From assembly GCA_013297745.1 (NCBI GenBank), contig JAAFIM010000016.1:1-64000 (forward strand): a stretch of DNA of 64,000 bases, read 5' to 3'. The notes under the pieces were generated by a model, which worked only from the letters and a program-made list of their open reading frames with translations, ran no database searches and was not told where the DNA came from. Numbering within the stretch: position 1 is the first letter of the stretch; the number at the start of each line of letters is the position of its first letter. This stretch comes from Chitinophagales bacterium. GTDB lineage: Bacteria > Bacteroidota > Bacteroidia > Chitinophagales > Saprospiraceae. Of the stretch, positions 1-9,189 are shown in pieces. Position numbers and translations under genes: made by a program.

Positions 1-208
1 TAATCTGGCTTTTGAGCAGCCTTTGGAAAATGATGCGACTTTCCATATTTTTGATATGAACGGGGTTGTCGTCCAAACGGGGCAAATCGCACAAGGACAA
101 AATAGTTTGCAAATTAATACCTACAATTTACCACAAGCGCCTTATGTTATCTCTGTTCAAACCCAATCTTACAGAATACAGCGCAAGTTTGTTATCACCA
201 GACCTTAA
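1..208 (+). CDS. T9SS type A sorting-domain protein, C-terminal fragment
   Basis: The 5' end lies outside the window; the reading frame is open from base 2. The visible ~68 residues form a type A Por secretion-system C-terminal sorting domain: a beta-rich stretch with an IFDMNG turn, a NLPQAPYVISV strand and a final basic strand ending KFVITRP. In the family this domain directs a Sec-exported protein through the T9SS to the cell surface and is then removed. Nothing can be said of the functional part. A strong bidirectional terminator follows the stop codon. Confidence 0.75.
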   Translation, partial: NLAFEQPLENDATFHIFDMNGVVVQTGQIAQGQNSLQINTYNLPQAPYVISVQTQSYRIQRKFVITRP

Positions 209-222
209 TCTTTTTTAGCAAT

Positions 223-262
223 AAAAAAACGGTTACTTCTCGCGAAGCAACCGTTTTTTTTT
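223..262. terminator. Bidirectional intrinsic terminator
   Basis: Inverted repeat AACGGTTRCTT with a CTCGCG loop, with an A-run on the left and a T-run on the right. It lies between two convergent genes and can serve both. Confidence 0.85.
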
Positions 263-276
263 ATTAGTTTTTATTC

Positions 277-3200
277 TTACCAGTTGGGTAGTTTGAGCAG
301 GGTAACATCCCCTTTGAATTGGGCTAATTCTCCATCTAAGTATTCGACCTCTACCAAGTACATAAATACGCCCGCTTCCATTTCTTTGCCTCTAAAAGTA
401 CCATCCCAGCCTATATTATCTCGTTCGATGGGGATATTATTTCTGCTATAAACCAACTCGCCCCAACGGTCAAAAACTTGCATTTGACGCACTTGACGCA
501 CGGTTTTATTCCCAAAAACTCTAAATATATCATTTATACCATCATTGTTAGGGGTAAAAGCATTGGGGATAAACACAGAATAATTTTTTCTAACCACCAC
601 TTTTAAGGAGTCAAATGCTAGACAGCCATCCTGATTTTGAATTTGTAAGTAAATGCTACCATTTTCAAACGGGCTTACACTTGTAGCGCGGCAACTGTCA
701 CAACCAAATTGCATATTTGAGCTACTGCTCCAATTATAATTATAAAAATCAATATAACTTAAATCTGCACGCAAATTGAAAGTATCTCCTAATTCAATGA
801 ATTTATCTGCGCCGATTTCTACCCAAAATGGGGCTGGTTCATTAACGGTAATGGGGGCTGAAACCACACAACCTGCACTATCCCGAACATAAATTGTATA
901 AACGCCTGCCCCTTTGCCCTGAAATTCATTATTGTTGGTATACTTAAAGGTTTGATTGAATGAATACTCGTACCCATCAGCATCAGGACGCCCACCAGCT
1001 GCTTGGACGGTAACGGTTGCATCAAAATATCCATAACAGGTAGGCGCGGTATAACTTAAATTGGTTATAAACAATTGCGCGGGTTCGGCTATAGTCGCTG
1101 TATTTGTGGCGGTGCAACCGTTGGCATCAGTAACCAAGATCCGATAAAAAGAAGGTGGCAGATTAAACTGCGCGCTATCCACTACCAAATTATTCCACAG
1201 ATAAGTGTATAATGGCGTCCCGCCCGCTGCCCGCGCTAATATCCATCCATTCGCATCCCCAAAACAGCTAACTTCTTGACTATCAGTTGCGACTGTTAAT
1301 AATGTAGGCTCTGTTAGGGTAAAACTGAACGCGCCTCCTCTACATTGGTTGGCATCGGTGATATTATTGAGGGTATAAACCCCAGCTGTTAAACTGGTAA
1401 TTTGGCGGGTAGTTGCCCCATTTGCCCATTGATAAGTATAAGGTGCAAGCCCGTTGCTGACGATAGCATCAATCCGCCCATTTGCATCCGAAAAACAGGC
1501 TGGATTTTGTATAATTGCCAATAAACTATCTATTTCTAAAACCAACTCTCGTACGTTAAACTGTACTGTAGTATCACAGTTTAACCTATCGCGAACAACA
1601 AGCGAATAAGTGCCATTGGGTAGATTGGATAAAAAGGGGTTATTGATAAAACCTTGATTGTTCCAATTGTATGAATAGGCGCCCCCATTAGAACCCGATA
1701 CTGAAGTGATACTGATTGCGCCATCTCTTCCCCCTGCACAAGTGGGGCGGACTATAGTGTCGTTGATACTCCACGCGATAGGCTGACTAACCACAAAGCT
1801 GTCTATTCTATTACAAATGCCGTTGCTGACTGTGAGTTGATAACCGCCGCCTGCTATATTCTGATTGTTTTGGGTGATGCGCCCGTTAGACCAATTATAA
1901 GTTAGTGGCAATCGGCTACTGGGGTTATTGATTAGAATGCTGCCTGTACTTGCCCCTCTGCATATAGCGGCGTTAATTTGTGGGGTATAATTAATGGCAT
2001 TAACCGTTTGGCAGCAAGAATCTGCGACTGCGTACTTAGTTTTGGTTACTACACAACCCGCATCTGTTTGTATGGTCAAAGTGATGGCTTTAATCCCCGC
2101 TTGAGTAAATTGTACCGCGCTTGGGTTGCGTTGGTTGCTGCTGCTGGGGTTGGCTGCTACCCCAAAACTCCAAAACCAGTTGTTGATATTGCCGAATGAG
2201 GAAGTGGATAAATCCTGTAGATTGACGTTATCGCCCGCACAAAAACGGGGGGGGCTTACGCTAAAGTCTGCATTGGGACCTTTAAACGTGCCTGAACCGC
2301 CCCACTCTACCCCAAAACCGCTACCAGAGGCGGAAAAATTATTCACTACCAGCGCATAGCTTCTACCCGCTACCATATTGATAGCCGCCACAAAGTTATC
2401 TTTATTCCCCCCACAACCTGATGATTCGGTGTTATCAGTAGCTCCCAACCTCAACCCTGTGGGTCCCATACAGGGGCTAGGAAAGTTGAAATCGCCCGCC
2501 GCCATACATCTCAATTCTTGCCGAGAGGCGCAATCGTTCAAACCGTTTAATTCGTACACCACAAAATCTAAGTCATCGGCTATACTGTTTGGGGTCAAAG
2601 TCATCGATAAAGTTCCCGCTTGGTCGCAAGTCCATTTAAACCAGGTAGAATTTGATTCCGAACTCGTCCCTAATCCCCCCAAACAAGTGCCCGCTGCTTC
2701 GTCGTTATCGTTGCCCGCGCCCGTTACGCTGGCTACATTGAAAGGGGATTTATCGCATAATACGGCTGCTTGGGGACAATCCGAACCCGCTTGGGCTGGT
2801 GCGTTATAGTTGTTCAAACATATTTGAAAAGTACCCGTACTTCCATTTTCGCCCTGTACTCTTAACAGATAAGTTTGCCCGATTATCAACCCTCCTTTGT
2901 ACATATTGGCTACGTTATTGCCTGAATTGTGGTTGCCACAGGCTAATTGGTTAATTGTACCCGTACAACTGCCCAAATACAGCGCAACTTGGGGGTTATT
3001 CAGCGTTCCTCCCGCCGCTGGGGGCTGATTTCCGATAATGGTAACGTTAATATCTGTAGCCAGAGCGGTAAAACTAAACCATACATCGTTGCTTGCGTTG
3101 CCCCAACAGGTAGCCGCGCCGTAACCAGAGGGAGTTGCGCCCGCGTTGGTATAAGCCGCTACGCCCGTACAGAGAGGCGACCCAACCTGCAAAGGGATTG

Positions 3201-3315
3201 TACCCGCGCAGTTGTCGTTTGAGGGTTGGGCGAATAGCGAATGAAATGGGTTGAGCGCGCAAAAAAGGGCGAAAAATGCCCGATAATAAAGGGTTTGGGT
3301 TAAAAGATGTTTCAT
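277..3315 (-). CDS. Gliding-motility/T9SS type B surface protein with PKD domain and SprB-like repeats
   Basis: 1012-aa secreted protein. Residues 1-29 are a signal peptide ending LFAQ. Two N-terminal regions rich in paired cysteines (about 30-330) look like beta-sandwich modules. A PKD-like domain follows (about 345-430; FSPP-type start, WFWSFG, tail ITLTIQTDAGC). Several repeats of about 75-85 residues then occur (about 440-870), each with a conserved Cys, YxWxNG and GxYxLxVxDxxxC, as in SprB-type adhesin repeats. The end (about 915-1012) is the CHU_C gliding-motility type B sorting domain: FIPNAFTPNNDGINDIF, FDRWGELVY, GWDGTFRGK. By family knowledge it is exported by the T9SS and kept at the surface; adhesin is an inference. 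It is monocistronic, with a terminator shared with the convergent gene. Family is certain, ligand unknown. Confidence 0.9.
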   Translation of the reverse strand: MKHLLTQTLYYRAFFALFCALNPFHSLFAQPSNDNCAGTIPLQVGSPLCTGVAAYTNAGATPSGYGAATCWGNASNDVWFSFTALATDINVTIIGNQPPAAGGTLNNPQVALYLGSCTGTINQLACGNHNSGNNVANMYKGGLIIGQTYLLRVQGENGSTGTFQICLNNYNAPAQAGSDCPQAAVLCDKSPFNVASVTGAGNDNDEAAGTCLGGLGTSSESNSTWFKWTCDQAGTLSMTLTPNSIADDLDFVVYELNGLNDCASRQELRCMAAGDFNFPSPCMGPTGLRLGATDNTESSGCGGNKDNFVAAINMVAGRSYALVVNNFSASGSGFGVEWGGSGTFKGPNADFSVSPPRFCAGDNVNLQDLSTSSFGNINNWFWSFGVAANPSSSNQRNPSAVQFTQAGIKAITLTIQTDAGCVVTKTKYAVADSCCQTVNAINYTPQINAAICRGASTGSILINNPSSRLPLTYNWSNGRITQNNQNIAGGGYQLTVSNGICNRIDSFVVSQPIAWSINDTIVRPTCAGGRDGAISITSVSGSNGGAYSYNWNNQGFINNPFLSNLPNGTYSLVVRDRLNCDTTVQFNVRELVLEIDSLLAIIQNPACFSDANGRIDAIVSNGLAPYTYQWANGATTRQITSLTAGVYTLNNITDANQCRGGAFSFTLTEPTLLTVATDSQEVSCFGDANGWILARAAGGTPLYTYLWNNLVVDSAQFNLPPSFYRILVTDANGCTATNTATIAEPAQLFITNLSYTAPTCYGYFDATVTVQAAGGRPDADGYEYSFNQTFKYTNNNEFQGKGAGVYTIYVRDSAGCVVSAPITVNEPAPFWVEIGADKFIELGDTFNLRADLSYIDFYNYNWSSSSNMQFGCDSCRATSVSPFENGSIYLQIQNQDGCLAFDSLKVVVRKNYSVFIPNAFTPNNDGINDIFRVFGNKTVRQVRQMQVFDRWGELVYSRNNIPIERDNIGWDGTFRGKEMEAGVFMYLVEVEYLDGELAQFKGDVTLLKLPNW

Positions 3316-3464
3316 ATTAGACCAGTTTTTGGTTATAAAAAATAATTCAGTAATTTTAACGCAAAAATTATGCCCACAGTTGGTTTATTGGGTTGCAAAT
3401 GGGATAAAATACGCTTTAAATGGGATAAATTATCCGTTTTTTTTATTTTTATAACATAAATTAC

Positions 3465-3472
3465 TACCTTTG
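3465..3472 (+). promoter_or_regulatory. Bacteroidota -7 promoter element TACCTTTG
   Basis: Matches TAnnTTTG, the primary sigma factor -7 element of Bacteroidota. It is the only such site between the 1012-aa gene and pssA, so pssA transcripts may start near 3480 and include the 42-bp repeat array in their leader. No clear -33 TTTG is seen. Confidence 0.5.
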
Positions 3473-3490
3473 TGCGCAATTTTTACCTTC

Positions 3491-3691
3491 TTTTTTTGGG
3501 CAAACACATAGGTTTGCCCCTACATTATACACCTTTTCGGGCGAATACCTACGTTTATCCCCACGTTATGCACTTTTTTCGGGCGAATACCTACGTTTAT
3601 CCCCACGTTATGCACCTTTTTCGGGCAAACACCTACGTTTATCCCCACGTTATGCACTTTTTTCGGGCAAACACATAGGTTTTCCCCTACT
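3491..3691. repeat. Tandem array, 42-bp period, about five units
   Basis: The word CGGGC(G/A)AA recurs at 3538, 3580, 3622 and 3664, exactly 42 bp apart, with a more diverged first unit near 3497. The core is ACGTTTATCCCCACGTTATGCA. The first unit holds a clean hairpin GGGCAAAC-acatag-GTTTGCCC (about 3498-3519) that has decayed in later units. An open frame of 68 codons runs through it only because 42 is a multiple of three; it has no signal of coding. The rest of the 3316-3724 gap is AT-rich with no gene. Confidence 0.8.
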
Positions 3692-3724
3692 CATCACTGA
3701 TAACTAACAACTAATCACTATTAT

Positions 3725-4465
3725 ATGCGCGCTGCTATCCCCAATACACTAACCCTGACCAATTTATTCTGTGGTTGTATGTGTCTAATCTGTATTTTTA
3801 CCCAACAAATTCAACTCTTACCCGTCTTTTTTGGCTTGGCTTTATTGATGGATTATGTGGATGGGTTTGTGGCTCGGGCGTTGAAAGTTAGCTCTGACTT
3901 GGGCAAAGAGTTAGATTCTTTGGCTGATATGGTTTCTTTCGGGGTAGTGCCTGGGGCTTTGTTTTATACCCTTTTGAATAATACCCAAAACGTCAGCAAT
4001 GCCAACTTTTCCCAACCTGATACTTTGTGGGGTTTGATAGGTTTTGTGGTAACATTATTCTCTTGTTTGCGATTAGCCAAATTTAATTTAGACGACCGCC
4101 AAGCTGATGCGTTTATAGGTTTGAATACGCCCTCTTGCACCACTTTTGTGATGGGGATAACCCTTTGTGTGCATTATCAAATATACGATTTACAAACCAT
4201 TATCTCCAATTTCTACCTGTTGGTAGGGCTGGTGCTGGTTTTGTCGTATCTATTGATTTCCGAGATACCTATGTTTAGCTTTAAGTTCAAATCATTGGAT
4301 TGGAAAACAAACCGATTTAGATTCACTTTTATCGTGTGGGTGCTGCTGTCGTTGTTATTGTTGCCTTTGGGCTTGGCTATGGCGGCGGTGGTGTTGAGTT
4401 ATATTTTCTTTTCTATCATATTGTGGATTGGGGGCTATATTTCTATCCCTAAACGGGTAAAGTAG
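3725..4465 (+). CDS. pssA: CDP-diacylglycerol--serine O-phosphatidyltransferase
   Basis: Makes phosphatidylserine from CDP-diacylglycerol and serine at the inner membrane, the first committed step to phosphatidylethanolamine. The 246-aa protein carries the full CDP-alcohol phosphatidyltransferase motif: D43, D46-G47, A50-R51, G60, D64, D68, within DYVDGFVAR...GKELDSLAD. It is followed by SFG, typical of the PssA branch. Six or so hydrophobic segments span the rest (for example 80-105, 135-155, 160-185, 200-240). Length fits the family. It starts at ATG 3725 after the repeat array and is apparently transcribed alone. PS synthase rather than PGP synthase is chosen from the N-terminal IPNTLTLTNLFCG and the SFG context. 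Confidence 0.92.
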   Translation: MRAAIPNTLTLTNLFCGCMCLICIFTQQIQLLPVFFGLALLMDYVDGFVARALKVSSDLGKELDSLADMVSFGVVPGALFYTLLNNTQNVSNANFSQPDTLWGLIGFVVTLFSCLRLAKFNLDDRQADAFIGLNTPSCTTFVMGITLCVHYQIYDLQTIISNFYLLVGLVLVLSYLLISEIPMFSFKFKSLDWKTNRFRFTFIVWVLLSLLLLPLGLAMAAVVLSYIFFSIILWIGGYISIPKRVK

Positions 4466-4744
4466 TGATTAGTTGTTAGTTATTAATTGTTAATGGTTAG
4501 TTTATAAATTAATACATTCTCACAACAATTAAATAGCTGCTAATCGCTAACAACAACAGGTAAAATAATTATCAATTATTAGTTGTTAATGATTAATGGT
4601 TAGTTTGTAAATTAATACCATTTTTTACAACAATTAAATAGCTTCTAATCGCTAACCGCTAACAATTGATAATTAACCGCCAATAATTGATAATTAACCG
4701 CTAACAATTGATAATTAACCATTAACAATTAACCATTAAAAACT
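4466..4744. repeat. AT-rich degenerate direct and inverted word repeats
   Basis: The 279-bp spacer between pssA and pncB consists of variants of TTAGTTGTTAGTGATTAATGG on the left and TAACAATTGATAATTAACC on the right, so the halves are roughly complementary. Similar words follow pncB (6158-6195) and fill the MbnP-MbnH spacer. No gene, promoter or terminator is evident. Confidence 0.6.
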
Positions 4745-6157
4745 ATGTCCCTTTCTCTACTTACTGATTTATACCAATTGACGATGGCTTATGGCTATTG
4801 GCGCAACGGTATGCACACGCATCAGTCCGTTTTTCACTGGTTTTATCGCAAAAACCCCTTTAATAATCCCTACGTTATCGCCTGCGGTTTGGCTGAAGTG
4901 GTGGATTATTTGCAAAAATTTAGCTTTAACGCTGAAGAATTGGCTTATCTCTCCTCCCTTACGGGGAATAATGGGCAACCCTTATTTGATAATGGTTTTA
5001 TTGATTATTTATCCACCCTGCGATTTACGGGTTCTATCCACGCGGTAGAAGAAGGCACGCTGGTATTCCCCCAAGAACCCCTGTTGAGGGTAGAAGCGGA
5101 TTTGATACAAGCGCAAATTATAGAAACTGCGTTGTTAAATATGCTAAATTTCTCCTCTCTTATCGCCACCAAAGCGGCTCGCGTTTGCAAAGCTGCTGCT
5201 GGGGACAAAGTGCTGGAGTTTGGGCTGCGCCGCGCTCAAGGTGTCAATGGGGCTTTGGCTGCTTCTCGCGCTGCTTATATAGGCGGGGTTGATGCCACAA
5301 GCAATGTTTTGGCGGGCAAATTGTACGATATTCCCGTAAAGGGAACTCACGCCCACGCTTGGGTGATGTCTTTTGATACCGAATTAGATTCTTTTGAAGC
5401 TTACGCGGAAGCGATGCCCAACAACTGCACTTTTTTGGTGGATACTTACGATACTATAGAGGGGGTACGAAATGCGGTCAAGGTAGCCACCGATTTACGC
5501 GCCAAAGGGTACGAAATGCAGGGCATCCGCTTGGATAGCGGGGACTTGGTAGCCCTTAGCAAAGCAGCGAGGAAGATATTGGACGAAAGCGGTTTCCATA
5601 ACGCCGACATCGTAGCCAGCGACGACCTGAACGAGGATAAAATCGCCCAACTCAAATCCAATGGCGCAGCGATTAGCGTCTGGGGAGTGGGTACGCAGTT
5701 GGTTACGGGGTACAATCAGCCCGCATTGGGAGGGGTGTACAAATTGGCTGCTATTCGCCCCGATGAAAGTTCGGAATGGGCGTACAAGATTAAACTATCA
5801 GAAAACCCGATAAAAGTTTCCACACAGGGAATTTTGCAAGTTAGACGCTTTTTTATGACCAATGAAGCCCCCTTTGCGGATATGATTTTTAGCGAAACTA
5901 TCCCCGAAGTTAGCAATGAAATAGCCAGCTTTGACGGTCGGCAGGTGGTAGCTGCTACCCGCGAGTATGAAGATTTGTTAAAACCTATATTCGTAAAAGG
6001 TGAGTTGGTGTACAAACTGCCCGCTACCTCCGCCATTAGAGAAAAGACGCTGGCACAGATAAATTTATTCGCTGCTACCGATTTTAGCCTTTACCCTGTG
6101 GGGTTAGAAAAACAAACCAACGCGCAAAAGTTGGCTTTAATCCAAAAATACAGATAG
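4745..6157 (+). CDS. pncB: Nicotinate phosphoribosyltransferase
   Basis: Converts nicotinate, PRPP and ATP to nicotinate mononucleotide in the NAD salvage (Preiss-Handler) pathway in the cytosol. The 470-aa protein has the family hallmarks: N-terminal LLTDLYQLTMAYGYW, the central FLVDTYDT, the ribose-phosphate motif GIRLDSGDL (about residues 257-265), ASDDLNEDKI and the C-terminal phosphate-binding GVGTQLVTGYNQPALGGVYKL. Length fits the bacterial type with the C-terminal extension. The start ATG 4745 puts LLTDLYQL at residue 4, as usual. It stands alone between two AT-rich repeat regions and has its own terminator. Confidence 0.95.
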   Translation: MSLSLLTDLYQLTMAYGYWRNGMHTHQSVFHWFYRKNPFNNPYVIACGLAEVVDYLQKFSFNAEELAYLSSLTGNNGQPLFDNGFIDYLSTLRFTGSIHAVEEGTLVFPQEPLLRVEADLIQAQIIETALLNMLNFSSLIATKAARVCKAAAGDKVLEFGLRRAQGVNGALAASRAAYIGGVDATSNVLAGKLYDIPVKGTHAHAWVMSFDTELDSFEAYAEAMPNNCTFLVDTYDTIEGVRNAVKVATDLRAKGYEMQGIRLDSGDLVALSKAARKILDESGFHNADIVASDDLNEDKIAQLKSNGAAISVWGVGTQLVTGYNQPALGGVYKLAAIRPDESSEWAYKIKLSENPIKVSTQGILQVRRFFMTNEAPFADMIFSETIPEVSNEIASFDGRQVVAATREYEDLLKPIFVKGELVYKLPATSAIREKTLAQINLFAATDFSLYPVGLEKQTNAQKLALIQKYR

Positions 6158-6226
6158 TTATTAGTGGTTAGTTGTTAGTGATTAGTGATTGATTGTTATA
6201 AACGGTTACAAACTGTAAATTATTCG

Positions 6227-6256
6227 GCGTAAGGGTTTCCCTTGCGCTTTTTTTAT
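6227..6256 (+). terminator. Intrinsic terminator of pncB
   Basis: Stem GCGTAAGGG/CCCTTGCGC (one G-T pair), loop TTT, followed by seven Ts. Confidence 0.8.
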
Positions 6257-6266
6257 TTTTTATAAT

Positions 6267-6371
6267 CCCCACGCGGCGGCGTGGGGCTACTGCTATTCAA
6301 CCCCTTTGGGGTTGGCAATTTTGAACCCCTGAAAGGGTTCAATAATGGTAGCCCCACGTTACAACGTGGGG
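6267..6371. repeat. Composite palindromic (REP-like) cluster
   Basis: Four hairpins nested inside a larger inverted repeat. The outer arms are CCCCACG..CGTGGGGCTAC (6267-6290) and GTAGCCCCACG..CGTGGGG (6348-6371). Inside are AACCCC-ttt-GGGGTT (6299-6313) and TGAACCC-ctgaaa-GGGTTCA (6322-6341). A related half-site with a GTGGGGACAAAAAG tail recurs at about 6825-6838. Non-coding. Confidence 0.75.
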
Positions 6372-6455
6372 ACAAAAAGTATAGAAAAATATAGAATATT
6401 GATACATAATCGCTTTTAAAATTTATTTTTATACCAAAATCACCGCGCTACAGTC

Positions 6456-6640
6456 CGCCTCAATTTCTTTGCGGTACGGGTCAATTTCTCTGCAGTTCGG
6501 GTTAATTTCTTTGCGATACGCTGCCATTGCGTCAGGTTACGGGTTGATTTCTTTACGGTTCGGGTTAATTTCTTTGCGATACGCTGCCATTTCGTCAGGT
6601 TACGGGTCGATTTCTCTGCAGTCCGAGTTGATTTATTTTT
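6456..6640. repeat. 21-bp minisatellite, first family
   Basis: Degenerate units of the form (A/G)ATTTCTTTGCGGTACGGGTT repeat every 21 bp. Pairs of them form a 42-bp higher-order unit with the insert ATACGCTGCCATTGCGTCAGG. The multiple-of-three period leaves long frames open on both strands: 82 codons on the minus strand (Lys/Thr/Arg heptads) and 63 on the plus strand. I do not regard either as a gene, because both consist almost wholly of the repeat. Confidence 0.75.
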
Positions 6641-6649
6641 TCGCGGTCG

Positions 6650-6733
6650 GTTTGGATTGAGTAGCGGTCGGTTTAGATTAGATAGCAATTAGTTTGGATT
6701 AGATAACAATTAGTTTGGATTAAATAGCGGCTT
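6650..6733. repeat. 21-bp minisatellite, second family
   Basis: Four units of GTTTGGATTAGATAACAATTA at 6650, 6671, 6692 and 6713, exactly 21 bp apart. The word differs from the adjacent array but the period is the same. The remaining sequence to 6850 is AT-rich and holds no gene. Confidence 0.8.
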
Positions 6734-6853
6734 ATATAGATTTTAAATTTAATAATTGGGGGTGAAAATAGAATATAATTTATTGAATATATTTTTAAAA
6801 ATTTCTTTTGTCTCCACATTGCCGCGTGGGGACAAAAAGGGTAAAAAATTAAA

Positions 6854-6892
6854 TAAAAAAAATCCCCCGACTGCATAACACAATCAGGGGAT
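6854..6892 (-). terminator. Intrinsic terminator of pnp
   Basis: On the minus strand ATCCCC.GATTG pairs with CAGTCGGGGGAT (two mismatches) and is followed by a T-run. Confidence 0.8.
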
Positions 6893-6904
6893 ATATCAAT
6901 TTAA

Positions 6905-9130
6905 TTAGTCTCTACGCGGGCGGTCGTTGTTGTAAGGTTTTTTGAAATTGCCATCTTTTGGACGGTCATTGTCTGTGCGTACACGGGGAGCGGGCGCGAC
7001 ATAACCTTCAGGTTTTGGCAATAAAGCCTTGATAGAAAGTTTGTATTTGCCATTTTTCTCATCTTTGCCCAAGTATTTGACCCGAACAACATCCCCTGTT
7101 TTGACCACATCGGCGGGGTTTTCTACCCTATGCCAAGCCAATTCGGAAACATGCACTAAACCCTCTTTGGAGGGCAAAAATTCTACAAAAGCACCAAAAG
7201 CCATTATGGTAACTACTGTAGCTTCAAACTCTTCACCCTCTTCGGGGTCGGTTACAATCCCTTTGACAATTTTAAGCGCGGCGTTGACTTTGTCCATACC
7301 CACCCCAGAAATCAACACGTGTCCTTTGCCGTCTTTCTCTTCTATGGTGATGGTTGTGCCAGTGCGAGCTTGTATCCCCTGAATAACCTTTCCCCCCTGT
7401 CCAATCACCGCACCGATAGTATCAGCGGGAATTTCCAGCCCTACAATACGCGGAGCGTGAGGTTTAAGCTCAGGGTTGGCTACAGCTATAGTTTTGGACA
7501 TTTCGTTGAGAATATGCAAACGTCCAGCTTTAGCTTGGTTGAGGGCGCGAACTAATAGGTCATAGTCCAAACCTTCTATTTTTATATCCATTTGACAACC
7601 GCAAATCCCTTCACTTGTGCCAGTTACCTTAAAATCCATATCGCCCAAGTGGTCTTCGTCCCCTAATATGTCAGAAAGTACCACATCGCGCCCTTTATTG
7701 TCGGTAATCAATCCCATAGCTATCCCAGCTACAGCCTTACGAATAGGCACCCCAGCATCCATCAACGCCAACGAACCCGCACAAACCGTAGCCATAGAAG
7801 AAGAGCCGTTGGATTCTAATATATCCGAAACGATGCGCACCGTATAAGGATAATCTTGCGGCATCATTTGGTATAAAGAGCGACGGGCTAAATTGCCGTG
7901 TCCCACTTCGCGGCGGGATATACCCCTAACGGGTTTGACCTCGCCAGTAGAGAACGGGGGGAAGTTGTAATGTAATAAAAACCGCTCGTGATATTCTTCC
8001 AAAGCGTTATCAATTAAAGCTTCATCCAATTTAGAACCCAAAGTTACCGAAGTAAGCGATTGAGTTTCGCCCCGAGTGAATACAGCCGAGCCGTGAGCGG
8101 CGGGCAAATAATCCACTTCAGACCATATATTGCGGATTTCTTCGGGATTGCGTCCGTCTAAGCGGCGGCGTTCAGCCATAGCCATCTCGCGCACCGTATT
8201 ACGGTTGAGTTCGGAGATATAAAAAGAGATTAAACTTGCATTTTCGGATGCATATTCTGCCCCTTTTGTTTCGGTTAGGTGAGCAACGGTAGCTTTTTCC
8301 ACTTCAGAAAAGGCAGCTTTGCGCACAGCTTTGGAAGAACCAGCGCGAGCTACAGCTAAAAATTTGTCAGCAGCAAATGCTTTAACTTCAGCTTCAATCT
8401 CCGCATCAGCAGGCGCAACCAACACGGGGCGATTTTCTGTTATGCCTACAGTTTTGCGCAATTCCAGCTGTAGATTACATTGGGCTTTTATCGCTTCGTG
8501 TGCTATACGTATAGCTTCTACCAAGTCAGCCTCTTGTGCTTCTTTGGCTTCGCCCTCTACCATAACGATAGAGTCTAAACTACCCGCTACGATAAAATCC
8601 ATATCTGCATTTTTCAATTCAGTACGGCTGGGATTTACCACAAAAGCACCATTAATACGCGCTACCCGCACTTCAGATATAGGACCTAAAAATGGAATAT
8701 CAGAAACCATCAAGGCAGCCGATGCAGCAAAAGCAGCCCAAGCGTCGGGTAAGGTTTCGTATTCAGCAGAAATCAAAGTTACAAAAACTTGCGTTTCGTT
8801 CAAGTAAGTTTCTGGGAATAAAGGGCGAATAGCTCTATCTATCAAGCGGCTAACCAAGACCTCATAATCAGAAGGGCGGGTTTCGCGCTTGAAAAAATTG
8901 CCGGGAATACGCCCAGCCGAAGCAAATTTTTCCCGATACTCAACCGATAAAGGAAAAAAGCTTTGTCCTTCTTTAGCTTTGTGGTCAGACACCACTGTAG
9001 CCAAAATCATTGTATTGCCATAGCGTAGCACTACAGAACCATCAGCCAAGGCAGCCAATTTACCGTGTTCTAAGCTAATCGTTTGCCCCGCTATCGTAGC
9101 GGAAAGCGTGGTGGGGGTTTGTTTTCCCAT
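6905..9130 (-). CDS. pnp: Polyribonucleotide nucleotidyltransferase (PNPase)
   Basis: Phosphorolytic 3'-5' exoribonuclease of mRNA decay, a cytosolic trimer. The 741-aa protein has two RNase PH domains (about 10-230 and 320-545), with FFKRETRPSDYEVLVSRLIDR in the first and GDEDHLGDMDFKVTGT in the catalytic second one. A KH domain follows (IGAVIGQGGKVIQGIQ, about 580-640), then an S1 domain (about 645-715; FGAFVEFLPSKEGLVHVSEL) and a short basic tail with NNDRPRRD. Full length for the family. On the minus strand it follows rpsO with one unrelated gene between. The ATG at 9130 gives the usual N terminus. Confidence 0.97.
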   Translation of the reverse strand: MGKQTPTTLSATIAGQTISLEHGKLAALADGSVVLRYGNTMILATVVSDHKAKEGQSFFPLSVEYREKFASAGRIPGNFFKRETRPSDYEVLVSRLIDRAIRPLFPETYLNETQVFVTLISAEYETLPDAWAAFAASAALMVSDIPFLGPISEVRVARINGAFVVNPSRTELKNADMDFIVAGSLDSIVMVEGEAKEAQEADLVEAIRIAHEAIKAQCNLQLELRKTVGITENRPVLVAPADAEIEAEVKAFAADKFLAVARAGSSKAVRKAAFSEVEKATVAHLTETKGAEYASENASLISFYISELNRNTVREMAMAERRRLDGRNPEEIRNIWSEVDYLPAAHGSAVFTRGETQSLTSVTLGSKLDEALIDNALEEYHERFLLHYNFPPFSTGEVKPVRGISRREVGHGNLARRSLYQMMPQDYPYTVRIVSDILESNGSSSMATVCAGSLALMDAGVPIRKAVAGIAMGLITDNKGRDVVLSDILGDEDHLGDMDFKVTGTSEGICGCQMDIKIEGLDYDLLVRALNQAKAGRLHILNEMSKTIAVANPELKPHAPRIVGLEIPADTIGAVIGQGGKVIQGIQARTGTTITIEEKDGKGHVLISGVGMDKVNAALKIVKGIVTDPEEGEEFEATVVTIMAFGAFVEFLPSKEGLVHVSELAWHRVENPADVVKTGDVVRVKYLGKDEKNGKYKLSIKALLPKPEGYVAPAPRVRTDNDRPKDGNFKKPYNNDRPRRD

Positions 9131-9189
9131 TTTGTAAAAACGTTTTTTTTACGAATATAATAAAGATACTAAATGCTAAAGAATAGCGG

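Noticed and set aside
3491-3691. CRISPR array
   Set aside because: The units are contiguous with no unique spacers and there are no cas genes; the same holds for 37428-37650.
6440-6688. 82-codon Lys/Thr/Arg-rich frame on the minus strand
   Set aside because: It consists of the 21-bp minisatellite; an equally open frame exists on the other strand, as expected when the period is a multiple of three.
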